A stretch of DNA of 64,000 nucleotides. It comes from Streptomyces sp. V4I2 (GTDB taxonomy: Bacteria > Actinomycetota > Actinomycetes > Streptomycetales > Streptomycetaceae). A program made the position numbers and the translations under genes. Shown here piece by piece: positions 9,354 through 17,920 of this stretch. The notes under the pieces are model-generated. The model was not told the origin of the DNA and did not search any database. It was given only the letters and a program-made list of their open reading frames with translations. Location: positions 248,001 through 312,000 of the forward strand of contig NZ_JAUSZM010000003.1 in NCBI RefSeq assembly GCF_030817655.1, given 5' to 3'. Every line of letters begins with the position of its first letter. Positions within the stretch are counted from its first letter, which is position 1.

Positions 9354-10277
9354 CTATGGACCAGGAGTAAGCCAGTCGGCGCGCAGGTGAACCTCGGGTG
9401 GCACTGGAATACCGGCTGCCGCGAGAAGCCCCGAAGGAGCGGGGCCATGCGATCGATTGAAGTCCACGGTGCCGCCGAAGAACGTCGCGGCGCTGAAGGA
9501 CACGCTGCGGTCGGAGAACGTCGCGCCGCGGAAGGACACGCTGCCGTCGGAGAACGTCGCGCCGACGAAGTCCATGTCGCCGTCGATGGTGACCCTGGTG
9601 AGATCCAGGTTGCAGCCTTGCCAGGAGCGGTGAGTGCCCTTGGGGATGCGGTAGTGGTCTCCGATAAGGCGCAAGATCGTGTGCCGGACCTCGCGAAGGG
9701 CGCGGTGTCGGTCCTTCCTGTCCTGGTGGGCGTTGTGCCGTTCGTCGGTGGGCGAGGTGCCGTCGGGCAGGGGGTCAGGCAGATCGCCGGGATCGGCAGC
9801 GAACGGCAGGCGCAGGTAGGCGCACAGGACGTCGATGCAGGTCTGACGCAGGTCCTGGGTGGGGGCATCATCGGCAAGACCGGCCAGGGCGTGGACCCCG
9901 CCGAGTCGGACGGCGGGGGAGTCGTTGCCGAGCTGGGAGACGGCCGTCGTGAAGCGCTCGGTGTGCAGCCGGGTGGCTTCCCGGTGGGCGCCAGCCTCGT
10001 CGACGCGCTGGCGCCGGTAGGCAACGACCAGGGCGACGAGCGCGCCGGCCCCGGCGACCACCCCGAAGGACAGCTTCACCAAGTCGAAGAGCGTCTTCGC
10101 GTCAAACTTCGGAGTGGAGCCGATCTCCTTGAAGTCAAGCAGCACCACCAGGCCGTAGAAGATGCTGCCCGCGGTGAGGACCGCGGCGGCGAAAGCGAGG
10201 ACCAGCACCCACCCGACCTTCCACAACCGCAGCTCCCGATCATTCGGCGCGGATCGCGGCTTTCGGTTGCCTGTCAT
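9354..10277 (-). CDS. Pentapeptide-repeat membrane protein
   Basis: 307 residues. Two N-terminal membrane helices (VGWVLVLAFAAAVLTAGSIF and the segment LSFGVVAGAGALVALVVAY) are followed by a cytoplasmic region with RFTTAVSQLGNDSPAVRLGG, widely found in actinobacterial pentapeptide-repeat proteins. Near the C-terminus there are short pentapeptide repeats (GATFSDGSVSFRGATFSDRS). Role unknown. It is transcribed in the same direction as the ankyrin gene that follows. Confidence 0.75.
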   Translation of the reverse strand: MTGNRKPRSAPNDRELRLWKVGWVLVLAFAAAVLTAGSIFYGLVVLLDFKEIGSTPKFDAKTLFDLVKLSFGVVAGAGALVALVVAYRRQRVDEAGAHREATRLHTERFTTAVSQLGNDSPAVRLGGVHALAGLADDAPTQDLRQTCIDVLCAYLRLPFAADPGDLPDPLPDGTSPTDERHNAHQDRKDRHRALREVRHTILRLIGDHYRIPKGTHRSWQGCNLDLTRVTIDGDMDFVGATFSDGSVSFRGATFSDRSVSFSAATFFGGTVDFNRSHGPAPSGLLAAAGIPVPPEVHLRADWLTPGP

Positions 10278-10519
10278 GACGAAGAAGACAAGATGCCGGA
10301 AGCCAGCGGTTGCAGCCAGATGGATCGGGCGGGCGGGTCCCCCCTTGACCGCCTACCGGACCAGGCGTCGCCGCGCGGGCGTGTGGCTCCTTCCTCCCGC
10401 GACGTCGGTGAGCCCGAGACGTAAGCGGGATGGACTGGTATCTCGCGCGCGTTGGGCCGGTCCCAGAAGTCCCGTGAAGCCCGCGACGGTAGCCGCGCGG
10501 GTCTCTACGGTGCGCGCCC

Positions 10520-10668
10520 ATGACTCACACGAACACGACTCAGCCCGCCCGCCGCAAGCCGCGACGCCAGAAGGGCCGCCCCTCGCTCCTCACCCCGGCC
10601 GTCATGGATCTGCTCACCCGGGCGACCGCCGCGGGCCTGCCGATGAAGCAAGCCGCCGACGCGTCGGT
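10520..10668 (+). pseudogene. Helix-turn-helix fragment
   Basis: ATG 10520 opens MTHTNTTQPARRKPRRQKGRP followed by SLLTPAVMDLLTRATAAGL, which resembles the N-terminal helix-turn-helix of phage/plasmid small-terminase-like proteins. After KQAADASVS the sequence turns into low-complexity Ser/Pro/Ala, so the protein appears cut off in the recognition helix. Confidence 0.4.
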
Positions 10669-10717
10669 TTCGAGCACCCCAGGTGTCGCCAGTAGCCCTC
10701 CTGGCGTTGCCGCGTAG

Positions 10718-11080
10718 CCACTGGCCGTGTTCGACGTGGGCTTGGTCAGTGGTGCGGTGGCGGTCGGCGTAGATGCCGGCGAGGCATCCTGCCCTGGTGA
10801 GAAACTCCGGGACGGCGATCTGCGGGCTGTCAGCGGCCTTCTGAAGAGCTGGGCGCTCTCCCACGAGATGTGAGCCGGGGAGGACAACCCGTTCGGGGAA
10901 TGGCGTCCGGACCCGTGAGGCGAGATGCTGCCCGCGCGAAGCGCGGGCGAGGCCGGACTACCCAGGGCGCGCTGCTACGCGACGGGCCGCGAACAGCAGC
11001 GCGGGCCGGTGTCACTTCCACGACGAGGGTACGGCGCGCGCGTTGATCTCGGTGAGGCGGAGTGCCACCGTGATGACGAA
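10718..11080. other. Intergenic stretch without a supported gene
   Basis: About 360 bases. A minus-strand frame covering 10720-10864 has protein-like composition (LTRAGCLAGIYADRHRTTD) but no recognisable start or family and may be a gene remnant. No RNA gene seen. Confidence 0.3.
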
Positions 11081-11584
11081 CTAACGGCAGAAGTCGAATT
11101 CTTCCTGGTTGGGGGCGTATCCGGTCTCCACCGAGAAGCGGGGCTCCGGCGAATTGCCGTAGTAGCCCACAGCCGGAGTGAGCTGGGTGAACCGCTGGTA
11201 CTGGTGGAAGTCCACGCCCAGCACCATCAGACGCATGCCCTCTTGCAGAGCTCGGGTGACGTCGCGGATCTGCGTGTACTCATCGGCGAGCCTGTCCGCA
11301 CCACGCGTGGGCACACCGCGGCGCGAAGCGTGGTCCGGCTCGCGCAGGATCGCGCGGACCTCATCGGTGCGCAGGATGTGGCGTGGCAGCCGCTCGCCGA
11401 AGCCGTAGACCGACAACCGGCGCGATACGTCCTCGCCGTGGATCTGCGCGTCCATGAGGTCCTCGAACGCAACCGCCAATGTGCCCATGGCCTCCATGCG
11501 GCTGCCCTGCGAGTCGAGTTGGGCGGCCGTCTTCAGGTGTTCGCGGGTCCGGTCGTGCTGGCGGGGAACGCTAGCTAGGCTCAT
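11081..11584 (-). CDS. Hypothetical protein, about 167 aa
   Basis: Soluble protein with an N-terminal helical segment (TREHLKTAAQLDSQG), the motif RRLSVYGFGERLPRHILRTD, and a C-terminal VDFHQYQRFTQLTPAVGYY ending in NQEEFDFCR. It appears intact and conserved in style, but I do not recognise the family. The possible starts (11590 or 11584) overlap or abut the start codon of the divergent DUF2750 gene, so one of the two genes may start later or be leaderless. Confidence 0.55.
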   Translation of the reverse strand: MSLASVPRQHDRTREHLKTAAQLDSQGSRMEAMGTLAVAFEDLMDAQIHGEDVSRRLSVYGFGERLPRHILRTDEVRAILREPDHASRRGVPTRGADRLADEYTQIRDVTRALQEGMRLMVLGVDFHQYQRFTQLTPAVGYYGNSPEPRFSVETGYAPNQEEFDFCR

Positions 11585-11588
11585 CGGC

Positions 11589-11933
11589 ATGAGTCAGAGC
11601 GGTTCGCAAGCGGCAGCATTCTTCCGAGATGCCCGTCAGCGCGGCGTGGTCTGGCTTGTTCGGGATGACGAGGGAAGCCCGGCTCCTCTCTCCGCGGACG
11701 GCACGCGAAGTCTTCCCTACTGGTCGACATCAACCCGGGCCCAGAGGGCAGCGAAGATCTGGGGGCATGGGCTACGTGTTGAATCCATGTCCCTGGATGC
11801 CTGGTGCGATCGCGATCTGCCTGAAGCCGCCCGAGAGGGATACATGATCGGCATCAACTGGAGCGGACCGCGCCTCGTCGGCTGGAGCTTCACCCCGATG
11901 GAAGTTCTCAACCGACTGGCAGCGGGTGACTAG
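11589..11933 (+). CDS. DUF2750 family protein
   Basis: 114 residues. Typical DUF2750 pattern: FFRDARQRGVVWLVRDDEG, SLPYWSTSTRAQRA, and the C-terminal MIGINWSGPRLVGWSFTP. These small cytoplasmic proteins have no established function. Start ATG 11589 is four bases from the divergent gene's ATG. Confidence 0.7.
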   Translation: MSQSGSQAAAFFRDARQRGVVWLVRDDEGSPAPLSADGTRSLPYWSTSTRAQRAAKIWGHGLRVESMSLDAWCDRDLPEAAREGYMIGINWSGPRLVGWSFTPMEVLNRLAAGD

Positions 11934-12212
11934 CCCACGGCGCCGCTCAACACGGAGCGCAGGCGCCGCCAGCAGAGGAGTGCGCATCTCCAACTGTCAC
12001 CTCCGCCGAGTAGCAGATTCGCCGGAGTAATCTGCATCTGCTTCACCGAAGGAAGAGCAGCCGCTCGGTTAGTTCGTCTGCAAGCCCCTCAGGCAGGTTG
12101 GCGTAGGCCTCGAGGAGTAATTGTCAAGAGTTGTGGATTCGCTCGACTTTCGACGTTCTGGCAGGCATTAGTGATCAGCGGCGGTGTCGAGGCTTGCTGT
12201 GGCTCGCGGCCG

Positions 12213-13475
12213 TCAGGCTGGCTCCGTCGCCTGGCGCCGACTGGCGAGGACAACCAGGCCGCCGATGACCGCGAGGCCCATGAGGACGGCACCGAACACC
12301 GTGGCACCGCTGGTCAGGCCCACGGCGTCGCTGAGGTAACCGGCGGACACGGGCAGTAGCCCCGCCGGGACGTACCCGCCGACGTTGAGCGCGGCGTTGG
12401 CCTCCGCGAGGCGCTGGGGCGGGACGCTGGAGTTGAGCAGCGACAGGCCGCCGAGCTGGCCCATGCCCTGGCCAGCGCCGGCGAGCAGCGCGGAGGCGAT
12501 GAGGACCGGCACCGACGAGGTGTGCACGGCGACGATCAGCGTGATCATGCTCAGCGTGGTGCTGACCGCGCCGGCCGTGAGGATGGTCCGCCGGTCGAGG
12601 CGTTGCACGGCGAACTGCACGCCGGTGGCGGCGAGGAACATGACGAAGGCCATGGCCCCGGCGACGATCCGGCTGGTGGTGCCGAGCAGGCCTGTCAGGA
12701 GCGAGGGGCCAAGCGAGAGCACGAAGGAGGTGGCCGTGATGCCGGGCGCGAACACGGCGATGCCGAGGGCGAGTTGGCGGCCGTTGCCGCGCGGCACGCC
12801 GGGCACCCGCACCCAGGCGCCCTTCGCGGGCGCCGCGGGACGCCGGAGGGGCATGCGCAGCACGGCAAGCATCGCGGTGAGGAGCAGCACGGCCTCGACG
12901 ACGAAGACGGTGACGGTCGGCCCGGGCAGCGACTCGGAGAGCACCCCGGCCAGGAGCGGGCCGAGACCGGCACCGAAGACCATCGCGCAGGAGGCGAGTA
13001 GGGCGGCGATCCGCTTGCGCTCGGGACCAGCCACGTCGGTCACCGCGGCCATGCCGGCCGAGACGACGGCGCCGACGGCGATTCCGGTGAACAGCCGTGC
13101 CACGATCAGCGCGGCCACGGTGGTGGCGATCGCGAAGATCAGGCAGGCGGCCAAGGCGAGCACCAGGGCGGGCAGCAGCACGGGCTTGCGCCCGAGCCGG
13201 TCGGAGACCACTCCGGACACCAGGAGCGAGCCGATGAGCCCGAGGATGTAGAACGCGAACACCACGGTCAGGGTGCCCTTGGAGAAGCCGATGTCTCGCT
13301 GCCACAGCACGTACAACGGTGTTGCCGCGTTCGAGAGGACGAAGACGGCCGTGACCGGCCAGGCGGCCAGCCATACCCACCCCCGCGGAGCGGCGGACCC
13401 TCCGCCGGGCTCCGCGGTGCCACTTCGTTGCCTCCCGTCGACGGCCTGGACGGGCGCGTTCCGGGTCTCGGACAT
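12213..13475 (-). CDS. MFS drug-efflux-type transporter
   Basis: 420 residues with about 12 hydrophobic helices and the MFS motif A in loop 2-3 (VSDRLGRKPVLL). The first helix (TAVFVLSNAATPLYVLW) is typical of small-molecule exporters next to ArsR/TetR regulators. ATG 13475 is preceded by GGAGGGAA. It is divergent from an ArsR regulator, with two palindromes in the shared promoter region, so its expression is probably repressed by that protein and induced by an unknown substrate. Confidence 0.85.
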   Translation of the reverse strand: MSETRNAPVQAVDGRQRSGTAEPGGGSAAPRGWVWLAAWPVTAVFVLSNAATPLYVLWQRDIGFSKGTLTVVFAFYILGLIGSLLVSGVVSDRLGRKPVLLPALVLALAACLIFAIATTVAALIVARLFTGIAVGAVVSAGMAAVTDVAGPERKRIAALLASCAMVFGAGLGPLLAGVLSESLPGPTVTVFVVEAVLLLTAMLAVLRMPLRRPAAPAKGAWVRVPGVPRGNGRQLALGIAVFAPGITATSFVLSLGPSLLTGLLGTTSRIVAGAMAFVMFLAATGVQFAVQRLDRRTILTAGAVSTTLSMITLIVAVHTSSVPVLIASALLAGAGQGMGQLGGLSLLNSSVPPQRLAEANAALNVGGYVPAGLLPVSAGYLSDAVGLTSGATVFGAVLMGLAVIGGLVVLASRRQATEPA

Positions 13476-13499
13476 GACTGTTCCCTCCGACTTCCTGCA

Positions 13500-13545
13500 G
13501 TACGACTTTAGTCGAACTTAGCATGCAGTACGATTGGAGTCGTAC
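13500..13545. promoter_or_regulatory. Paired operator palindromes between MFS and ArsR genes
   Basis: Two related palindromes: 13500-13517, GTACGACTTTAGTCGAAC, and 13528-13545, GTACGATTGGAGTCGTAC (perfect 6-base arms). Both are preceded by GCA, giving a 28-base direct repeat of the sites. They sit between the two divergent starts and are the natural candidates for ArsR binding. Confidence 0.7.
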
Positions 13546-13573
13546 AAAGGAATCGAGTCGTGAGGACCTGCCC

Positions 13574-13951
13574 ATGTCTTCGACTGCGGGCACCGCACCC
13601 GCCATCAAGGTGCTCCCGGCCCCTCCCGGCCTACCCGAACCGCTGCCGGAGCCGACGGTCGAGGAGTTGCGCCTGGAGACCGTTCTCGGGGCGCTCAGCG
13701 ACCCCTTGCGGCTGACGATCGTCCGCAAACTCCTCCTGGAATCAGAGCAGTTCGACCACTCCTGCGGCTGGTTCGGCTTCGACCGGCCCAAGTCGTCGCT
13801 CACGCACCACTTCAAGGCGCTGCGAGAGGCGGGGGTCACGCGCCAGCGCCAGTACGGGCTCGAACGCCGCAGTCACGTACGCGTGGACGACCTCAACGCC
13901 TGCTTCCCCGGCCTACTCGACCTGGTCGCGGCCTGGGCCCCAGAGGCATGA
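13574..13951 (+). CDS. ArsR-family winged-helix repressor
   Basis: 125 residues. The HTH region has ALSDPLRLTIVRKLLLES and the recognition segment RPKSSLTHHFKALREAGV. No obvious CxC metal site is present; the HSCGWFG motif belongs to an actinobacterial subgroup found beside MFS genes. ATG 13574 has GAGGA upstream; the frame's earlier ATG at 13523 lies inside the operator. It probably represses both itself and the divergent exporter. Confidence 0.8.
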   Translation: MSSTAGTAPAIKVLPAPPGLPEPLPEPTVEELRLETVLGALSDPLRLTIVRKLLLESEQFDHSCGWFGFDRPKSSLTHHFKALREAGVTRQRQYGLERRSHVRVDDLNACFPGLLDLVAAWAPEA

Positions 13952-14086
13952 CGAGGCGCCGCTTGAACGAACGAAGACAGGCGGGCGGGTCCACAGCAAG
14001 CCCCGACACCGCCTCGCCGCACGGTCACCCGCCTGCCAGAACGGCGGAAGTCAAGGGCGGAAGTCAAGGGATTCGTTCATTCATGA

Positions 14087-15337
14087 TCAGGCGGCGGCCT
14101 CGGGACGCTCGACGAGCCGGCCGTTCTCGAAGCGGGCCCCAGCGCGGACGAGGGCGACCAGGTGCGGCGCGGTGACCGCGCGCCAGCGGGACTGGGCGGA
14201 CTCGGCGAGCTTGAACACCATGGCGAGCGCGGCGGCCGGGCTGCCCGCGCCGCGGGTGACCTTGGTCCGGAGCTTGACCGTGGAGAAGGTCGATTCGATC
14301 GGGTTTGTGGTGCGCAGGTGGATCCAGTGCTCGGCGGGGAAGTCGTAGAACGCCAGCAGCTCCTCCGCGTCGTCGATGACCTTCGCCACCGCTTTGGGCC
14401 ACTTCGCCTCGTAGGTCTTCGCGAACACCTTCACGGCCTTCTCGGCATGCTCGCGGTCCTCCGCGTTGTAGATCTCCTGCAACGCCTTCTTCGCTCCCGG
14501 CTGGGCGGACTTCGGCAGAGCATTCACGACATTCCGGATCTTATGGACCCAGCAGCGCTGATGCCGAGCGGCGGGGAACACCTCCACCAGCGCCCGCCAC
14601 AGCCCCATCGCACCGTCGCCGACGACCAGCTCCGGGTCGCGCATGCCGCGACGCCGGCAGTCGCGCAGCAGGTCCGCCCACGACTCGGTCGACTCGCGCA
14701 GCCCCTCCGCCAGCGCGATTAGCTCCTTCGTGCCGTCGATGCGCACGCCCATCAGCACCAGAACACACGAGTGGGCCTGGCCGAGGCGGACCTTGGGGTG
14801 CACGCCGTCGGCCCACACGTACACGTAGTCGCTGCCCGACAGGTCGCGTTGCTGGAAGGCGGCGTGGTCGTCGCTCCACTGCTTGGTCAGACGAGTGACG
14901 GTCGGCGCGGACAGGCCGGCGGCCGAGCCGAGGAACTGCTCCAGCGCGGGCACGGAGTCGCCACTGGACAGGCCGTGCAGGTACAGCAGCGGCAGCACCT
15001 CGCTGACCTTCGGGGACTTGCGGCACCACGGCGGGAGGATCTTGGAGGAGAACCGCTTCCGCTCGCCGGTGGCCGCGTCGACGCGGCGGTCGTTCACCCG
15101 CGGCGCGGCCACCTCGATGGCACCGGCGGCGGTGGTCACAGCGGGGGGCCGATGGCGGCCGTTGCGCACCACCAAGCGTCGCCCGCTCCCGTCGCGTTCC
15201 GCAGCCAACTCGGCTATGTACTGGTTGACTTCGGCCTCCAGAGCCGCGGCGAGCATGCGGCGGGCGCCCTCACGGACGATCTCGTCGATCAGGGAGCCGG
15301 ACTCGGTCGAACCGTCGGCGTTCACTACGCTGAGCAC
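14087..15337 (-). CDS. IS256-family (Mutator) transposase
   Basis: 416 residues, full length for the family. It has the DDE-type segments YVYVWADGVHPKVRL (first Asp), VVGDGAMGLWRALVEVFP (second Asp) and the C-terminal ...TNPIESTFSTVKLRTK containing the Glu. The end RFENGRLVERPEAAA recurs in a remnant at 43.9 kb. Apparently intact and possibly active. Confidence 0.92.
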   Translation of the reverse strand: MLSVVNADGSTESGSLIDEIVREGARRMLAAALEAEVNQYIAELAAERDGSGRRLVVRNGRHRPPAVTTAAGAIEVAAPRVNDRRVDAATGERKRFSSKILPPWCRKSPKVSEVLPLLYLHGLSSGDSVPALEQFLGSAAGLSAPTVTRLTKQWSDDHAAFQQRDLSGSDYVYVWADGVHPKVRLGQAHSCVLVLMGVRIDGTKELIALAEGLRESTESWADLLRDCRRRGMRDPELVVGDGAMGLWRALVEVFPAARHQRCWVHKIRNVVNALPKSAQPGAKKALQEIYNAEDREHAEKAVKVFAKTYEAKWPKAVAKVIDDAEELLAFYDFPAEHWIHLRTTNPIESTFSTVKLRTKVTRGAGSPAAALAMVFKLAESAQSRWRAVTAPHLVALVRAGARFENGRLVERPEAAA

Positions 15338-15456
15338 GGGCGTGTCACCCTTCCCGACCCGCGCTGCAACGCGGGCCTACTCGGTGAGCTTGTTATCGAT
15401 CACCCGGGAAGGTACGCCCTTTGCGTCCACCCCGAGGACCGATCCACAACTCCTGA

Positions 15457-15867
15457 GCATTGCTCAACCCAGACTTCCGTACCGCTGTACGGCGCATAGC
15501 TGAGGAGCAGGCGAAAGAGCCATCCCAGCAGGACGTCAGCAGTCTGCACGACGTTCTCAACCAAGCGATGCGTGAACGAATCGACGAAGCCGTATCCGTC
15601 GGCATCCTCCCAGCCTCCTCCAAAGCCGCACCCCTTGCCGAATCACTGGGCGGCCTTTACGACCACGCATTCGAGCGTGCTGGCGACGGCGATCTGCGCC
15701 GCTGGCTCGTCGCCCGCCTGCAGATGACCGTTGACCCACACGCCAAGCGCTATTGGCAGCTGCTGGCGACGATCAATGGATGGCCTGCATCACCAACACT
15801 CGCTCCCGTTTACACGTGGTTCACCACCGTTCTTGGCGGTGCTTCAGCCGCGGCAGCGACATCTTGA
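15457..15867 (+). pseudogene. C-terminal part of a probable regulator, cut by IS256
   Basis: The frame opens directly at the likely IS256 terminus (in-frame stop at 15454) and has only a TTG at 15460. It encodes an all-helical domain (DFRTAVRRIAEEQAKEPS, then RYWQLLATINGWPASPTLAPVYTWF) that resembles the effector half of actinobacterial transcription regulators. No DNA-binding domain remains, so I read it as the 3' fragment of a gene disrupted by the IS. Confidence 0.5.
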
Positions 15868-15884
15868 GCGCCGGAGGGCATCAC

Positions 15885-16106
15885 GTGAAGTACGACGTCT
15901 TACAGATCCTCGGTGTGGCTCTCATCGTCCTTGGGGGGCAGGGAGCGATCCGCCAGCTTGTCGACCGCAGCAACGTCGGCCTACTCGGCTGGCTGCCAGG
16001 CGGATTCGCGGCGAGCATCACCGTCTACCTCGTCGCCGTCGCCATCGGCGCGGTTGTTGCGGGCTGGGCGTGCGGCCAAGCGAAGGCAGTCGGGCGCAGG
16101 AGCTGA
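15885..16106 (+). CDS. Small two-helix membrane protein, 73 aa
   Basis: GTG 15885 with GGAGGG upstream. Two hydrophobic helices (VLQILGVALIVLGGQGAI and ASITVYLVAVAIGAVVAGW) joined by a short charged loop. It follows the truncated regulator by 17 bases and may have been cotranscribed with it. Function unknown. Confidence 0.55.
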   Translation: MKYDVLQILGVALIVLGGQGAIRQLVDRSNVGLLGWLPGGFAASITVYLVAVAIGAVVAGWACGQAKAVGRRS

Positions 16107-16225
16107 CGGGGCGACGGGAAAGCGCACTTGGTCGTCATTCGTTCATCAGTGGAGCAGCCTCCCGCGCCTCCCGCGCGGCGCGGGGGCCAAGCCTTAGTTC
16201 AGAGAAGGTCACGGTCCCAATCCGC

Positions 16226-17920
16226 GTGGCGAGTGCCACCGAGAACCACAGCATCCAGTTCCACCAGTACCACCTGGAGGACATGGGGCGGGTGCGGGTG
16301 CGGAAGATCTGCGAGGTGGAGGATCGCGAGGTCGCCCAGTCGGAGATCGGCAAGGGCTACGAGTGGTCGAAGAACCAGATCGTCGCCATCAGTGACGCTG
16401 AGTTGAGAGAGCTGCCGCTGCCGACCGCAAAAGCAATCGAGATCGAGGCTTTCGTGCCCTTGCAGTCCATCGACCCGATCCAGATCGGGGAAGGCTACTA
16501 CCTCCAGCCGGACGGGCAGGTCGCGGCCAAGCCGTACAAGCTGCTGGTCCAGGCCCTCGGCCGGTCATCGAAGGTGGCGATCGCGAAGTACGCGTGGAGC
16601 GGACGGGAGAGGCTGGGCCTGCTGCGGGTGCGGGACGACGTGATCGTTTTGCACGCGATGCACTGGCCGGACGAGATCCGCGACCCCGCCGAGCTCCTGC
16701 CGCCGCTGACTGAGGTCTCCGAGGAGGAGATCGAGGGCGCGCTCGCGCTGATGGAGACGATGAGGCGCGACGATCTCGAAGGACCGGAGTTCGAGGACGC
16801 CTATACCGACGCCATGGCGAAGATCATCGAAGCGAAGCGCGAGGACAAGCCCCTTCCGGAGACGCCGGCGCCCGCGGAGCCGGGCAAGGTAGTCGATCTG
16901 ATGGCCGCCTTGCAGGAGTCGGTGGAAAAGGCCAGGTCGTCACGTGGTGAAGACGCTGATGTCCACGAACTGCCGACGAAGAAGGCCGCGGCCAAGAAGA
17001 CGGCGAAGAAGCAGTCGGCCAAGAAGACCGCCAAGGCCGCCACGAAAAAGACTGCGGCCAAGAAGACGTCTGGGCGCCGGTCTCGCAGCGCCTGCCCCCG
17101 GCCCGGCGACGGCTGCGCCTGCATGCCGAACTGCAGCAGCGGGCGAGCGATCTGGGCGGAGGCTGCTCGTCTCGGCGGCAATGGCCCAGCGCACACGGCG
17201 TTCCTCGCCAGTGCCACCCCGGAGTCAGCCAATCCGACCGGTGTCTACACCGCCCCGTCCCTGCTCAGGCCGGTCCAATACTTCGAGCACGTCACCGGCA
17301 TGTGGCATCCGATCTGCAACCCGGTTGTACGGCTCAAGGGCGCGCGGTCGACGTTGAGCCTGGCCTCATTCCACCTGTGTTCCTTTGACACAGCCCAACG
17401 AGCGAGCGAAGCGAAGCGTCTGGCCACGCTGGGGCAGCCGGGCATGGCGGCGATCATCGGCGGCGACGGCAATTCCTACCCACACCGCCCCAAGGACGAG
17501 AGCGCCGCGCTACCCGATTGGGAGGAGATCACTGACCGGTCGCACTTTGAGGCCCGCACGATCGAACGGGGTGACGAGCGAGTCTCCGACACCCGGCCGG
17601 ACGAAATCCTCGCCGGCGAGCGCGACGGGCGGCCGCCGGTCTTCAAGGACCTCGGGCATTACGCCGCGACCGTGCTCGGCCAGCCGGACGCGCTAAACCC
17701 CACGGCATCGCTGTGGCGCACAGACCAAGGCCCGATGCGGCGGATCGACCGAATCTATGCGACCCCGCAGGTAGCCGAGGCCCTGACCCGGCTGGAGGTC
17801 ATCGTCACCGACGACGTTCGCGAGGTATCCGACCACGCCCCCGTTGTCGCTACCTTCAGCCTCTCCAAGCTGCGTCGTGCCCTGTCCCCCGCCTCGGGCA
17901 AGGAGGCGGTCGCAGCATGA
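16226..17920 (+). CDS. ku: Chimeric ORF: Ku protein fused to endonuclease/exonuclease/phosphatase domain
   Basis: The first ~290 codons encode bacterial Ku, the DNA-end-binding partner of LigD in non-homologous end joining: FHQYHLEDMGRVRVRKICE, the ring-forming middle (YYLQPDGQVAAKPYKLL), and the Lys/Ala-rich tail (KKTAKKQSAKKTAKAATKK) that ends near 17075. The same frame then becomes a C-terminal endonuclease/exonuclease/phosphatase domain with GGDGNSYPHR, RRIDRIYATPQ and VSDHAPVVATF. Ku lacks its first ~12 residues (the usual M-A-R-x-I-W-x-G opening) and the nuclease lacks its N-terminal strand and catalytic Asn/Glu, so both halves are truncated and joined by deletion. GTG 16226 is only a nominal start; the frame is open upstream. 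Confidence 0.7.
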   Translation: MASATENHSIQFHQYHLEDMGRVRVRKICEVEDREVAQSEIGKGYEWSKNQIVAISDAELRELPLPTAKAIEIEAFVPLQSIDPIQIGEGYYLQPDGQVAAKPYKLLVQALGRSSKVAIAKYAWSGRERLGLLRVRDDVIVLHAMHWPDEIRDPAELLPPLTEVSEEEIEGALALMETMRRDDLEGPEFEDAYTDAMAKIIEAKREDKPLPETPAPAEPGKVVDLMAALQESVEKARSSRGEDADVHELPTKKAAAKKTAKKQSAKKTAKAATKKTAAKKTSGRRSRSACPRPGDGCACMPNCSSGRAIWAEAARLGGNGPAHTAFLASATPESANPTGVYTAPSLLRPVQYFEHVTGMWHPICNPVVRLKGARSTLSLASFHLCSFDTAQRASEAKRLATLGQPGMAAIIGGDGNSYPHRPKDESAALPDWEEITDRSHFEARTIERGDERVSDTRPDEILAGERDGRPPVFKDLGHYAATVLGQPDALNPTASLWRTDQGPMRRIDRIYATPQVAEALTRLEVIVTDDVREVSDHAPVVATFSLSKLRRALSPASGKEAVAA

